Assembly (NCBI RefSeq): GCF_009796865.1
Contig: NZ_CP047028.1
Span: 1,922,001 to 1,986,000, forward strand
DNA length: 64,000 nt
DNA from: Formosa sp. L2A11
GTDB lineage: Bacteria; Bacteroidota; Bacteroidia; Flavobacteriales; Flavobacteriaceae
Direction: 5' to 3'
Under the pieces are notes generated by a model, which was not told where the DNA came from, did no database searches, and saw only the letters and a program-made list of their open reading frames with translations. Positions 8,430 to 17,438 of the stretch are shown here, in pieces (position 1 is the first letter of the stretch; each line of letters opens with the position of its first letter). A program made the position numbers and the translations under genes.

Positions 8430-9539
8430 ATGATTAAACTTCACGACAAATATTTTAAGCCGTTCATCTCAGCTAAACAAATAGATGATGCAATAACTAG
8501 AATGGCAGAACAAATAGCAGTGGATTTTGCAGATGAAGTTCCTGTTTTTATTGGTGTTTTAAACGGTTCGTTTATGATTGTAAGCGATTTTGTTAAAAAA
8601 TATCCGAACCCATGCGAAGTGACGTTTATTAAATTAGCGTCTTATGAAGGTGTGAAATCTACAGACGATATCCAACGTTTAATCGGGTTAACTCAAGATT
8701 TATCAGGCCGTTCTGTTATTATTTTAGAAGATATTATTGATACAGGACGTACGTTAGCCGAAATTCATCGTATTTTTAAAAATGAAAACGTTAAATCGTT
8801 GACTATTGCAACCTTGTTTTATAAACCAACCGCATATAAGAAAGATTTTAAACTTCATTATGTTGGTATAGAAATTCCAGATAAATTTATTGTGGGTTAT
8901 GGTTTAGATTACGACGGATTAGGTCGAGATTTACCAGAAGTATATCAAATTAAAACAACTCAACATATGACAAATTTAGTTCTATTCGGACCTCCAGGAG
9001 CAGGAAAAGGGACGCAAGCAAATTTTTTAAAAGAAAAATATAATCTAGTACATATCTCTACAGGAGATGTATTTCGTTATAACATTAAAAATGAAACCGC
9101 TTTAGGAATGTTAGCCAAATCTTATATGGATAAAGGTGGATTGGTTCCCGATAATGTTACTATTGAAATGTTGAGTGCTGAGGTTGAAAAAAATGCAGGA
9201 GCTAACGGGTTTATTTTCGATGGTTTTCCGCGTACAAGTGCACAAGCAGCAGCTTTAGACGAATTAATGAAAAGTAAAGATTCTGAAATTAATGCTATGA
9301 TTGCATTAGAAGTAGAAGATAGTGTATTAATAAAACGTTTACTAGAACGTGGAAAAACTAGTGGTCGTTCAGACGATGCAGATGAGTCTATTATCGCAAA
9401 TCGTATTAAAGAATATTATTCTAAAACGGCAATATTAAAAGATTACTATTCTGAACAAAATAAGTATTTTGGTGTAGACGGTGTAGGTTCTGTAGAAGAG
9501 ATTACAGTACGTTTAAGCAAAGTAATTGATTCATTGTAA
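8430..9539 (+). CDS. adk: Fused hypoxanthine phosphoribosyltransferase / adenylate kinase
   Basis: 369 aa in one uninterrupted frame. Residues 1-175 are a complete hypoxanthine phosphoribosyltransferase: the PRPP loop reads VIILEDIIDTGRTL, and VGIEIPDKFIVGYGLDYD forms the purine-binding end. Residues 180-369 are a complete adenylate kinase: P-loop GPPGAGKGTQ, DGFPRT, and a short zinc-free lid with RGKTSGRSDDADES. The adenylate kinase half begins at an internal ATG (8967, residue 180), so separate translation of that half is possible. The pairing makes metabolic sense, salvaging hypoxanthine to IMP and interconverting AMP/ADP, and the gene sits next to purEK. I recall adenylate kinases of similar length in other Flavobacteriaceae, but could not check. 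obgE follows after 56 bp. Confidence 0.93.
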   Translation: MIKLHDKYFKPFISAKQIDDAITRMAEQIAVDFADEVPVFIGVLNGSFMIVSDFVKKYPNPCEVTFIKLASYEGVKSTDDIQRLIGLTQDLSGRSVIILEDIIDTGRTLAEIHRIFKNENVKSLTIATLFYKPTAYKKDFKLHYVGIEIPDKFIVGYGLDYDGLGRDLPEVYQIKTTQHMTNLVLFGPPGAGKGTQANFLKEKYNLVHISTGDVFRYNIKNETALGMLAKSYMDKGGLVPDNVTIEMLSAEVEKNAGANGFIFDGFPRTSAQAAALDELMKSKDSEINAMIALEVEDSVLIKRLLERGKTSGRSDDADESIIANRIKEYYSKTAILKDYYSEQNKYFGVDGVGSVEEITVRLSKVIDSL

Positions 9540-9595
9540 TAGTACAATTACAATTTTAACATTTTAAAACCTTTCATTAAAAGGTTCAATTAATT

Positions 9596-10594
9596 ATGAC
9601 TGAAGGAAATTTTGTAGACTACGTAAAAATCCAATTAACATCCGGGAACGGAGGTAAAGGATCTACGCATTTACATCGTGAGAAGTATATCACAAAAGGA
9701 GGTCCCGACGGGGGAGATGGTGGTCGAGGAGGTCATGTTATTTTAAGAGGTAACGATAATCTATGGACTCTTTTTCATTTAAAATTTAAGCGTCATTTAC
9801 GTGCAGGACATGGTGAACACGGAAGTAGTGGCCGTAGTTCTGGTGGTGATGGAGAAGACGTGTATTTAGATGTGCCATTAGGTACTGTTGTACGCGATAC
9901 AGAGACAGATGAAATTCTTTTCGAGATTACGTATACTGGTGAAGAACGTATTGTTTGTGAAGGTGGAATGGGTGGACGTGGAAACTGGCACTTTAAAAGT
10001 TCTACAAATCAAACACCGCGTTACGCACAACCAGGTATGCCTTTGGTAGAGAAGTATGTGACTTTAGAGTTGAAATTACTAGCCGATGTTGGTTTAGTAG
10101 GATTCCCAAATGCAGGGAAATCGACCTTATTGTCTGTAATTACTTCTGCAAAACCAAAAATTGCGGATTATGAGTTTACGACTTTAAAACCGAATTTAGG
10201 TATTGTAGAATATCGCGATTTCCAAACGTTTGTAATGGCAGATATTCCTGGTATTATTGAAGGTGCGGCAGAAGGAAAAGGATTAGGATATTATTTCTTA
10301 AGACACATAGAACGTAACTCGACGTTATTGTTTTTAATTCCTGCTGACGCTGAAGATATCACCAAGCAATATGAAATTTTGCTAGATGAATTGAGACGTT
10401 ATAATCCTGAAATGTTAGATAAAGATCGTCTTGTGGCTATCTCTAAATGTGATATGTTAGATGATGAGTTGCAAGCAGAATTAAAAACTGAACTTGATGA
10501 GAATTTAGGTGTAGAGTATATTTTTATCTCAGCCGTGGCTCAACAAGGGATTACAGAATTGAAAGATAAACTTTGGAAAATGTTGAACGTTTAA
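9596..10594 (+). CDS. obgE: Obg/CgtA family ribosome-associated GTPase
   Basis: 332 aa. The N-terminal glycine-rich Obg fold (about 1-158, for example [14 protein letters not shown]) is followed by the GTPase domain with G1 GFPNAGKST, the switch I TTLKPN, G3 [16 protein letters not shown] and G4 SKCD. It acts in late 50S subunit maturation and stringent-response signalling. It lacks the variable C-terminal extension found in some species, which is common in this phylum. It follows adk by 56 bp on the same strand and probably shares its transcript. A hairpin terminator lies about 140 bp downstream. Confidence 0.97.
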   Translation: MTEGNFVDYVKIQLTSGNGGKGSTHLHREKYITKGGPDGGDGGRGGHVILRGNDNLWTLFHLKFKRHLRAGHGEHGSSGRSSGGDGEDVYLDVPLGTVVRDTETDEILFEITYTGEERIVCEGGMGGRGNWHFKSSTNQTPRYAQPGMPLVEKYVTLELKLLADVGLVGFPNAGKSTLLSVITSAKPKIADYEFTTLKPNLGIVEYRDFQTFVMADIPGIIEGAAEGKGLGYYFLRHIERNSTLLFLIPADAEDITKQYEILLDELRRYNPEMLDKDRLVAISKCDMLDDELQAELKTELDENLGVEYIFISAVAQQGITELKDKLWKMLNV

Positions 10595-10620
10595 GTTATT
10601 AAATTAATTTATCACGTTGG

Positions 10621-10647
10621 TCACCTTGAATGCGTTTCAAGGTCGCA
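10621..10647 (+). repeat. REP-like palindromic repeat, copy A
   Basis: The 8-bp arms ACCTTGAA and TTCAAGGT surround a 5-nt loop, followed by CGCAT. It has the same layout as the other copies (C-CTGAA...TTCAG-G-TCTCAT). Confidence 0.7.
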
Positions 10648-10676
10648 TTTGAGTGTTTAGTTTAGCTATATTTGTG

Positions 10677-10700
10677 ATGTTGAAATAAATTCAACATGAC
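10677..10700 (-). repeat. REP-like palindromic repeat, copy B
   Basis: Arms ATGTTGAA and TTCAACAT with a 5-nt spacer, followed by GAC. This is the reverse orientation relative to copy A. Confidence 0.65.
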
Positions 10701-10733
10701 TAGCATGATGTTAACAAAGCAGCATAAGAGTAT

Positions 10734-10763
10734 AAAAAAGGAGCCAATTGGCTCCTTTTTTTG
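10734..10763 (+). terminator. Intrinsic terminator downstream of obgE
   Basis: The perfect palindrome AAAGGAGCCAATTGGCTCCTTT is flanked by A and T runs (T7 on the plus strand). It is symmetrical, so it could also stop read-through from the opposing alpha-2-macroglobulin gene. Confidence 0.85.
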
Positions 10764-10790
10764 TTTGTAAAGTTTTATCTGAGTTAGATG

Positions 10791-10819
10791 TGAGATACTG
10801 AAACGAGTTCAGCATGACG
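10791..10819 (-). repeat. REP-like palindromic repeat, copy C
   Basis: TGAGATACTGAA and TTCAGCATGACG flank a 5-nt loop. This is the reverse-orientation form; nearly the same flanks recur in copy E. Confidence 0.7.
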
Positions 10820-10860
10820 CTAGTTTGTAATTTAAGTTCTAATTTTAATTAATGTTGTTC

Positions 10861-10889
10861 ATCACCCTGAATTTATTTCAGGGTCTCAT
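10861..10889 (+). repeat. REP-like palindromic repeat, copy D
   Basis: Arms ACCCTGAA and TTCAGGGT are perfect inverses with a 5-nt spacer, ending TCTCAT. Forward orientation; followed 26 nt later by copy E in reverse. Confidence 0.75.
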
Positions 10890-10914
10890 TCGAGTAATCA
10901 CATTGGAATTAATT

Positions 10915-10943
10915 ATGAGATATTGAGACCCGTTCAGTATGAC
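10915..10943 (-). repeat. REP-like palindromic repeat, copy E
   Basis: TGAGATATTGAGACC followed by CGTTCAGTATGACG, a slightly decayed reverse-orientation copy with the same GTCAT/TCTCA flanks. Confidence 0.65.
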
Positions 10944-10959
10944 GTGAGCATAAACTTGT

Positions 10960-10991
10960 CGTTACCCTGAATTCATTTCAGAGTCCCATTA
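10960..10991 (+). repeat. REP-like palindromic repeat, copy F
   Basis: Forward copy: TACCCTGAA and TTCAGAGTCCCAT around a short loop, preceded by CGT as in the consensus. Confidence 0.65.
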
Positions 10992-11102
10992 GAGTAAGTG
11001 TATTTTGAATTTTACCGTAAACCTTGAAAATAATCTTAAAACAAGTCTTTATTCTTGGTTCTTTCAGCGCAGCGGTCCTTGTTCTTTTACCTATTTCTCA
11101 AT

Positions 11103-14100
11103 CTATTCTATTGTAATCGAAGCACCTTCACTATGGCTACTAAATTCTGGTGCATACATACTCTGTATGGTTGTGATCCCATTACTCATGTGTCCTGCAT
11201 TGTTTACTCGTAAATCATATTCAAATACGTAAACCCCTTTTTTAACATTATCGAAAAAGAAATGTGTTGCTGCATCCTTAGTGCTTTGATAGTAGCCTAA
11301 ACCATCTTGCCATTTGTATTTAGAGATCACATCTACAGGTTCTAAACCAGAAGCTCTCATGTCTTTCATATGTAGAAACTCCATGTCACGGTCTGTTTTT
11401 AAAGTGATACGTACGCGTATTAAATCGCCAACTTTTAAAGTAAATTCAGGTTTTACTTCTGTTAAGACTTCACCGGTGTCTGTATTCGATTTTATAAATA
11501 ACTTTTTGGTTAATTGTAGAGGTGTTTCTGCTGACGTAATTTTGTCTAAATCTTCAAAATATTGCCAATATAAACTTCCCCAAGCCATGCCTTTGTCTTT
11601 TTTAGTTAAGGTCACTTCTGCCAGTTCTTGAGTAATTTCATCTGAATTCCAAGTGGTTTTAAAATAACCTGTGCCTGCTTCAACTTTGGTGTCTTTTAAT
11701 TTGTCTTCAGGAATGGGTTGTCCGCCAACAGTAATGTCTAAAGATTCTGTAACCGATAACCAATCGCTTCCTTTTAATAAAATAGCATAAACAGCATCTG
11801 TAGTCGATTTTGTGGTAGACCAACGATTCGTTTGTTTATTCTTCAATAACCATTTTGTTAAATTGTCTATGGTTTTGGTATCGTTTTCAATTTCAGAAAA
11901 AGCTTCAATTAATAGTGATTGTGTTTCAATAGGCGATTCGTACCAATACCAAGATGCTGTGTTGGCTTTCCAATACATGCCTAATTGGTCACTTGTAATG
12001 CTATTCTCTTTTAAAGATTTTATAATGGCAGTTGCTGTTTTTTCATCTCCAGAACGGTGCGCAATTAAAGCCATCAATCCTTTGTTGTAAAGCGAACCTT
12101 TTGTCCAATAGGTTTTAATCTGAGATCCATAATAATTAATAATATTTTGAAGTTCTTTAGATGGTTTCTTGTCAGCATAAAAACTTCTCATATACAAATA
12201 ATGTAATTGTATATTATTTAAATGATAGGCATCATAATCTGGTTTTGCATTGTATTTAGAAATGTTTCTATAGGTTTCTATAAATTCGGAATCTGTGAAT
12301 TTAATTGCTCTAGATAACATGTTTTCTGAATCTCTAGTATCTACGCCTAAATGTTGTAAATGTCCGAAACCTGTAACGATATGCTGAGTGATATATCTGT
12401 TTTCTCTTCCGCCAGCAAACCAAGGCCAAGCACCAGAATTTAATTGGTTACTTTCTAGCTTTTGTTTAGTGGTTTGTAATTTATCACTCATGGTATTCAT
12501 ATCGAATAACAAGCCTATACGTTTTTTTTGTTCCGTTTCACTTTGTGCATCACGTAACCAAGGCGTTTCTTCAATAAGAATAGATTTTAAGTCTTCGTTT
12601 TTTTCTAAGTTACTAATCAGTGCATCTTTAGATTTCCAAAGATTGAAGACCTCTTGAATTCGCGGATTAGAAGTTACAATATGGCTCGCTAAGCTATTTC
12701 CGTAAAAGCGAGAAAAGATCTGCTCGTTACAGTCAAACGGATACTCAATAATATACGGCAACGCCTGAATCGCATACCAAGCCGGATTAGACGTAATCTC
12801 TAATGTCAGTTTATGATGTTTTAATGTGTTAGAGGTATTGTTTATTAATTTATCAAGTTGGAATGTACGCGATTCGTTTCCGTTTACCCACATTGGTAAA
12901 CTTTCTGTCACCAACATGCGATTAGATAATACAGGTAACACGTTTTGTTCGCCATCGCTAAAAGTTCCAGATTTAGCTATAATTTTATACAAGACAGCAT
13001 CTACAGTTTTTGGAATTTTAAGTTGCCACGATACTTGTGTGTTGTTATTTGCATCTACCGAAAATGATTTTACAGCATTAATGTTATCTAAATTAATATC
13101 GATTGATGCATTTGTAATGGCATTAAAAATTTGTAAAACGGCATCTCCTTTTAATTGTTTATCAGATAGATTTATAATTTTACTACTAATAGTAATTTCA
13201 TCGCCATGACGTAAAAAGCGAGGTGTATTTGGCTGAACCATTAATTCTTTTTGCGTTACCGTTGTAAACGTGCTTTGTGCACTTTGCATAGTTTTAGTAT
13301 GTGCTAAAAGTTGCAATTTCCATTGTGTTAATGCTTCAGGAGAAGTAAAACTAAAATTAACATCTCCATCGCTATTGGTTTGTAATTGCGGAAAGAAGAA
13401 AGCGGTCTCTTTTAGGTTAGTTCTTACTTTAACAGTATTAAAACTAGAACCATTTTTGGTTGTAATAATAATAACACCGTTAGCGCCTTTACTTCCATAT
13501 AATGCGGTTGCTTCATTTGGTTTTAAGACTTCAATTTTTGAAATATCTTCTTTATTAATATTGTTCGTTTTTGAAACTACACCATCTATAATATAAAGCG
13601 GTTGATTTTCTGCTGAAACAGAATCTGTGCCACGAATAACCGAAAAAGGTACTTCCGTACTTTCTATTACAGTTTCTTCTACTTCTGCTTCATCTTCAGC
13701 TATTTCAATAATTTCTGCTGCTGGAGGCGGAGACATTGCAGATCGTTTTTTCTTTAAATATTGTCTATTTGTCCAGCTATTTCCGTTAAAATTAAAGCCA
13801 AACCAATCTAAAGAATCAAAATGTTGAGGTGTTATATTTAAGCGAGCTGTAATGAAATTTAGATTGAAATAATTTGTTCCAAACGCAGTATTTCCTCTCC
13901 AATAATTGTATGAAGAATACATAGATTTATAAGTTGCATACATACTCCAACTATGTCCTCTAAATTCGTCTAAAGACGCATCATACATACTAGCGAGTAC
14001 TTCTGCAGTTACTTTTTCGCCTTGAGGTCCTGAAATATTAAAACTCCAGGTTTCTTGAGCTCCAGGTTGTATCTTGTTTCGGAATGTGTTGGTTTCAATC

Positions 14101-17100
14101 TGCAAGTCTGTTTTAGGATACGGTACGTTTATAATCATAGACCCAGATTTAAAACTATTAAATGCAGCGTAACTATAATGAATTACAAATCCGCCTAAAT
14201 CTGCTTGTGATACAGGGATTTTAATGGTTTTCTTATTCTGATTTAAAGAAACAATATGTCTAGCATACACCTTGTGATCTTTCTCTATTTCTAAGGTGAC
14301 AACCAAATCCTCTGCAGCAGAAGCTAACGTTAATTCCACTACATCTTCAGGGTTATAAGTAGACTTATTTGTGTTGATTTGAAATAAACCATGATCTGAA
14401 ACGGTTTCATCGTCTACGCTGAATAACTCAAAAGTAGCTTCATCTTGTATGGTTTGATTATGTTCATCTTTACTTTCAAAAACAGCGATGTATTTACCAG
14501 ATTCCCAACGTTTCGTTTTATTTAAAGCTATAGATTTTGTGTCTGCAGTATTTATTGTTTTTTCTAAAACGCGTGTTCCTTTTTTCCAATTATTAGCGTC
14601 GTCTTCATTGGTGTACGCATCGTGAGGAAAAAGTGTTTTAAAAGTTGTTTCATCTATAACTTGATAATCTGGAGCAGACCAAGGACGTTCCCGTAAGGCG
14701 TGATTAGGTGCTTGTAATTTATAAATTTTTAGAGTTCCTATAACAGGAGTGAATTGGCCATTTAAATTAGATGTATTTATATTAATTTGATTGGTTTTAG
14801 ATGTTTTATCTAGTTTACCTTCAATTTGTAACTTAGCAATTGTAGTATGATAACCTACCGAAATACTAGTTGTTGCAGAACGTGTTTCTCCATTAATATC
14901 TGTAATATCTGCTGTGACTTCATATTGAAAAACAGGTAAGATTTTTTTGTCGAAACGCAGATCTGGAATGGCTTTAAAATTGATTTTGAAATTTCCAGAA
15001 TCGTCTGTTTGTGTTTCTCCGTGTGTTATTTCTTGAGATGCGTTGTGAAAATACGGTTGCGTTCTGTAATACGAGTATGGTAAATTTACCATGCGTTTTA
15101 CGCGGTATACCACATTCGCATTTGTAATTTTACTTCCTGTAAAGGCTAAAGCTTCTCCGTTAACTGTTATAGAATCATTTACAGTACATGTTTCTGTAAT
15201 AGGAGTGAAATTGGCTTCAAAAGTTGGTCGCTTATAATCTTCAATATTAAAATATGTTCTAGAAAGCATATTTATGTAGCTATCTTCTGCTTTTATTTCT
15301 ATATTAAACTGACCGTTTAAACCTGTATTTGGTAATATGAATTCCCCGTGAATAGATCCAAATTCATTCGTTTTTAAATTTATTTTTTTTACTTCCTCAT
15401 AATTAGAATTGTATAGCGTAGCAGTTAATGTTTTATTTATTAAAACAAAACTTTCTCCACTTTTGTTTTTCATTCCAATAGCTTTGAAATATACAGTTTG
15501 ACCTGGACGATATATACTACGATCTGTGAATACAAAGGATTTATAGGTAGTTTTGTCTGTATTGTTATTTTGTTCATAATACCTGTTCAGATAAAAATTA
15601 TAAAAATAGGCTGTATCATCACTTGTATTAAAAACTAAGTTAAAACGGGCATATTCGCTTTTTACGGTTTTAGGAATTGTTACGTTTCCATAAGTATCTG
15701 TGCGCTTTGTCTCTGTTCTTTTTTTGTTATTATTATTATTATTATTATTATAGGTGTAATGTATAGTGACTTCTGCATTTGCAAAAGGTTTACCTGTGTT
15801 TCTATCAATAGCTTGAAAAATCATGTCTTTTTCATCTTCTTTTTGTCCTATAGCAATATTAGAAACTTGTAGTGTTGTATGTTCTGTTGTTTTAGAAATA
15901 GGATCTGTTACAGATATTAAATAAATACCGTTATCAAATTCTGGAGTAATAATTTCTGTAGTGTGTTCTTGGTAGTCGTTTTCGTTTTTTAAATTACTAG
16001 TCCAAGTTTTATCAGATTTTAATGTGTTAGCAAAGCTGTCTTTGTCTTTTTGATTATAAAAATCTACAAAAATTTTAAATTCATTATGACTCATTTTTGC
16101 AACCTTAAAATCTAATTGATTACTGTTTTTATAGGAAATTAAAAACCGAGATTTAGTGCAGGTTGGTAGTATCAATTCGTTTTTAATACTAACACTTGGT
16201 TGTAATATTTCAGATTTTAAATATTCAGATTGTTCAGCAATTTTGCTCTCAGGAAATTTAGAAATTATTGTGTTGCATAATGCTATGGCGTCTTTTAATT
16301 TCCACCTTTCTGTTGTGTTAGATTTTGCATCAAATTTATCTCCTTGTATCTTCCATATTTTGGCAATTTCAAGATCGTAATATGCACTGGCTAATGTGTT
16401 GTTCTGTTTTTTGCTAGCTTCTTGGAAGGCTTGTATTAGTAATGCTTCTTTATTCTTAAAAACAGCTTTGTCTTTTATAAATAATAACCGTTCTATATCT
16501 ACAGTCACTAATGCTTCTGGATTTTTATCTTTTAAATGAAACGCAATTAAATTTTGATAGATTTTTAAAGCTTGAAATTCTAAAGAGGTTGAGTCTTTGG
16601 TTTGTAAATCTAGTTTAGAAAAGTCAGTTGCAGAGTTTAATAAAGTAGCATCATCAATCTCAAACTTATAAGCAGGTTTGGTAATGCTGCGTTCTGTACT
16701 TTTGTAGAATTCTAAGGCATTATGATTTAGTAAATCGTAAAGTGTGGGTCTATAAATTTCAGAATCTTTTTGTTTTAATACAATATCTGTATAGGCTTCA
16801 ATAGGTGTGTTTTTTAAAAGCGTTTCGTTGGTTAAGCTATTTTGAAAATGTAACTGAATGTCTTTAAGAATGGTTTCTAAATCCCAAGTTCTAAAATCGG
16901 TTTCATCAACTTTTTCTACGGTTTTTGTACGCTTATAAAACTGATAGCGATGTTGTTTAAAATAGCTCCAATACATATTCGCTAACATACTTTCTAATAT
17001 GTTTTTAGTTGGTGCTTTGCTTTTGGCTATCTCAGCTTTAAAATTATTTATAATGCTTAATTGCGCATCTTCCTCTAGCACTAAAGCAAATTTGCTTTTG

Positions 17101-17306
17101 TACAGCATCGCTTTTATATGCTGAGGCTGATTGTTGTTTTTAAGTGCAAGCTTATCAATATGTATGACTTTCTCTAAAGCCGATTTTGGTAAACCTTTAA
17201 CCTCTAAATCTTCTACTTCAGACCATAAACTCTCAAAATTTGGTTGTTGTGCAAGTGCTGGTTGAGTAAATAGCACACTGAATATTAAACATTTTATAAA
17301 ATTCAT
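11103..17306 (-). CDS. Alpha-2-macroglobulin family protein with embedded TonB-receptor plug-like segment
   Basis: 2067 aa from the ATG at 17306, which opens a clear signal peptide (MNFIKCLIFSVLFTQPALAQ). The frame is open 13 codons further upstream, but that part is not signal-like. The order is an alpha-helical N-terminal region, a macroglobulin MG2 domain near residue 590 (DRSIYRPGQTVYFKAIG), further beta domains, the A2M core near 1310-1370 (TSPEALTQWKLQLLAHT), and a thioester-type motif DCNEQ near residue 1523 followed by the helical ring domain (LNSGAWPWFAGG). Between them, residues ~1222-1290 hold PLYIIDGVVSK...IEVLKPNEATALYGSKGANG, the signature of a SusC/TonB plug. Family members trap attacking proteases in the periplasm or at the outer membrane. 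The Cys and Gln needed for a thioester are kept. An eight-asparagine run lies near residue 520. A plug in an A2M is unusual, but the frame is continuous. Confidence 0.92.
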   Translation of the reverse strand: MNFIKCLIFSVLFTQPALAQQPNFESLWSEVEDLEVKGLPKSALEKVIHIDKLALKNNNQPQHIKAMLYKSKFALVLEEDAQLSIINNFKAEIAKSKAPTKNILESMLANMYWSYFKQHRYQFYKRTKTVEKVDETDFRTWDLETILKDIQLHFQNSLTNETLLKNTPIEAYTDIVLKQKDSEIYRPTLYDLLNHNALEFYKSTERSITKPAYKFEIDDATLLNSATDFSKLDLQTKDSTSLEFQALKIYQNLIAFHLKDKNPEALVTVDIERLLFIKDKAVFKNKEALLIQAFQEASKKQNNTLASAYYDLEIAKIWKIQGDKFDAKSNTTERWKLKDAIALCNTIISKFPESKIAEQSEYLKSEILQPSVSIKNELILPTCTKSRFLISYKNSNQLDFKVAKMSHNEFKIFVDFYNQKDKDSFANTLKSDKTWTSNLKNENDYQEHTTEIITPEFDNGIYLISVTDPISKTTEHTTLQVSNIAIGQKEDEKDMIFQAIDRNTGKPFANAEVTIHYTYNNNNNNNNKKRTETKRTDTYGNVTIPKTVKSEYARFNLVFNTSDDTAYFYNFYLNRYYEQNNNTDKTTYKSFVFTDRSIYRPGQTVYFKAIGMKNKSGESFVLINKTLTATLYNSNYEEVKKINLKTNEFGSIHGEFILPNTGLNGQFNIEIKAEDSYINMLSRTYFNIEDYKRPTFEANFTPITETCTVNDSITVNGEALAFTGSKITNANVVYRVKRMVNLPYSYYRTQPYFHNASQEITHGETQTDDSGNFKINFKAIPDLRFDKKILPVFQYEVTADITDINGETRSATTSISVGYHTTIAKLQIEGKLDKTSKTNQININTSNLNGQFTPVIGTLKIYKLQAPNHALRERPWSAPDYQVIDETTFKTLFPHDAYTNEDDANNWKKGTRVLEKTINTADTKSIALNKTKRWESGKYIAVFESKDEHNQTIQDEATFELFSVDDETVSDHGLFQINTNKSTYNPEDVVELTLASAAEDLVVTLEIEKDHKVYARHIVSLNQNKKTIKIPVSQADLGGFVIHYSYAAFNSFKSGSMIINVPYPKTDLQIETNTFRNKIQPGAQETWSFNISGPQGEKVTAEVLASMYDASLDEFRGHSWSMYATYKSMYSSYNYWRGNTAFGTNYFNLNFITARLNITPQHFDSLDWFGFNFNGNSWTNRQYLKKKRSAMSPPPAAEIIEIAEDEAEVEETVIESTEVPFSVIRGTDSVSAENQPLYIIDGVVSKTNNINKEDISKIEVLKPNEATALYGSKGANGVIIITTKNGSSFNTVKVRTNLKETAFFFPQLQTNSDGDVNFSFTSPEALTQWKLQLLAHTKTMQSAQSTFTTVTQKELMVQPNTPRFLRHGDEITISSKIINLSDKQLKGDAVLQIFNAITNASIDINLDNINAVKSFSVDANNNTQVSWQLKIPKTVDAVLYKIIAKSGTFSDGEQNVLPVLSNRMLVTESLPMWVNGNESRTFQLDKLINNTSNTLKHHKLTLEITSNPAWYAIQALPYIIEYPFDCNEQIFSRFYGNSLASHIVTSNPRIQEVFNLWKSKDALISNLEKNEDLKSILIEETPWLRDAQSETEQKKRIGLLFDMNTMSDKLQTTKQKLESNQLNSGAWPWFAGGRENRYITQHIVTGFGHLQHLGVDTRDSENMLSRAIKFTDSEFIETYRNISKYNAKPDYDAYHLNNIQLHYLYMRSFYADKKPSKELQNIINYYGSQIKTYWTKGSLYNKGLMALIAHRSGDEKTATAIIKSLKENSITSDQLGMYWKANTASWYWYESPIETQSLLIEAFSEIENDTKTIDNLTKWLLKNKQTNRWSTTKSTTDAVYAILLKGSDWLSVTESLDITVGGQPIPEDKLKDTKVEAGTGYFKTTWNSDEITQELAEVTLTKKDKGMAWGSLYWQYFEDLDKITSAETPLQLTKKLFIKSNTDTGEVLTEVKPEFTLKVGDLIRVRITLKTDRDMEFLHMKDMRASGLEPVDVISKYKWQDGLGYYQSTKDAATHFFFDNVKKGVYVFEYDLRVNNAGHMSNGITTIQSMYAPEFSSHSEGASITIE
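15727..15751. repeat. Coding trinucleotide microsatellite (TTA)n, poly-asparagine
   Basis: Eight tandem triplets read AAT on the coding (minus) strand and give eight consecutive asparagines in the MG2 region of the macroglobulin. Length changes would stay in frame. Confidence 0.9.
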
Positions 17307-17426
17307 AGTCGTTGGTTGATTAAAGCGTTTGTGTTTTAAAATCAAATTGAAATCAAAAACAGTTCCACGTTTTGCTGTAACTTATAAAGTTGCCTTTTTT
17401 TTTGCTTTTAATATGTTTAAACAGAT

Positions 17427-17434
17427 TATTTTTA
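17427..17434 (+). promoter_or_regulatory. Putative -7 box of the TPR gene
   Basis: TATTTTTA (TAnnTTTR) ends 4 nt before the ATG at 17439, predicting a nearly leaderless transcript. Confidence 0.4.
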
Positions 17435-17438
17435 CAGA

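Larger units (their letters stand above)
10595..11102. other. Intergenic island with REP-like repeats and a terminator
   Basis: The 508 bp between the convergent obgE and alpha-2-macroglobulin genes hold no credible gene. They contain one strong terminator (10734-10763) and six related hairpins, annotated separately as repeats. Confidence 0.8.

Noticed and set aside
10621..10991. Regularly spaced repeats that could suggest a CRISPR array
   Set aside because: The copies alternate in orientation, have irregular spacing and imperfect sequence, and no cas gene is near; they fit REP-like hairpins.
13440..13660. Chimeric gene or assembly error joining a SusC fragment to the macroglobulin
   Set aside because: The frame is continuous through both junctions, with matching codon use and a plausible domain order.
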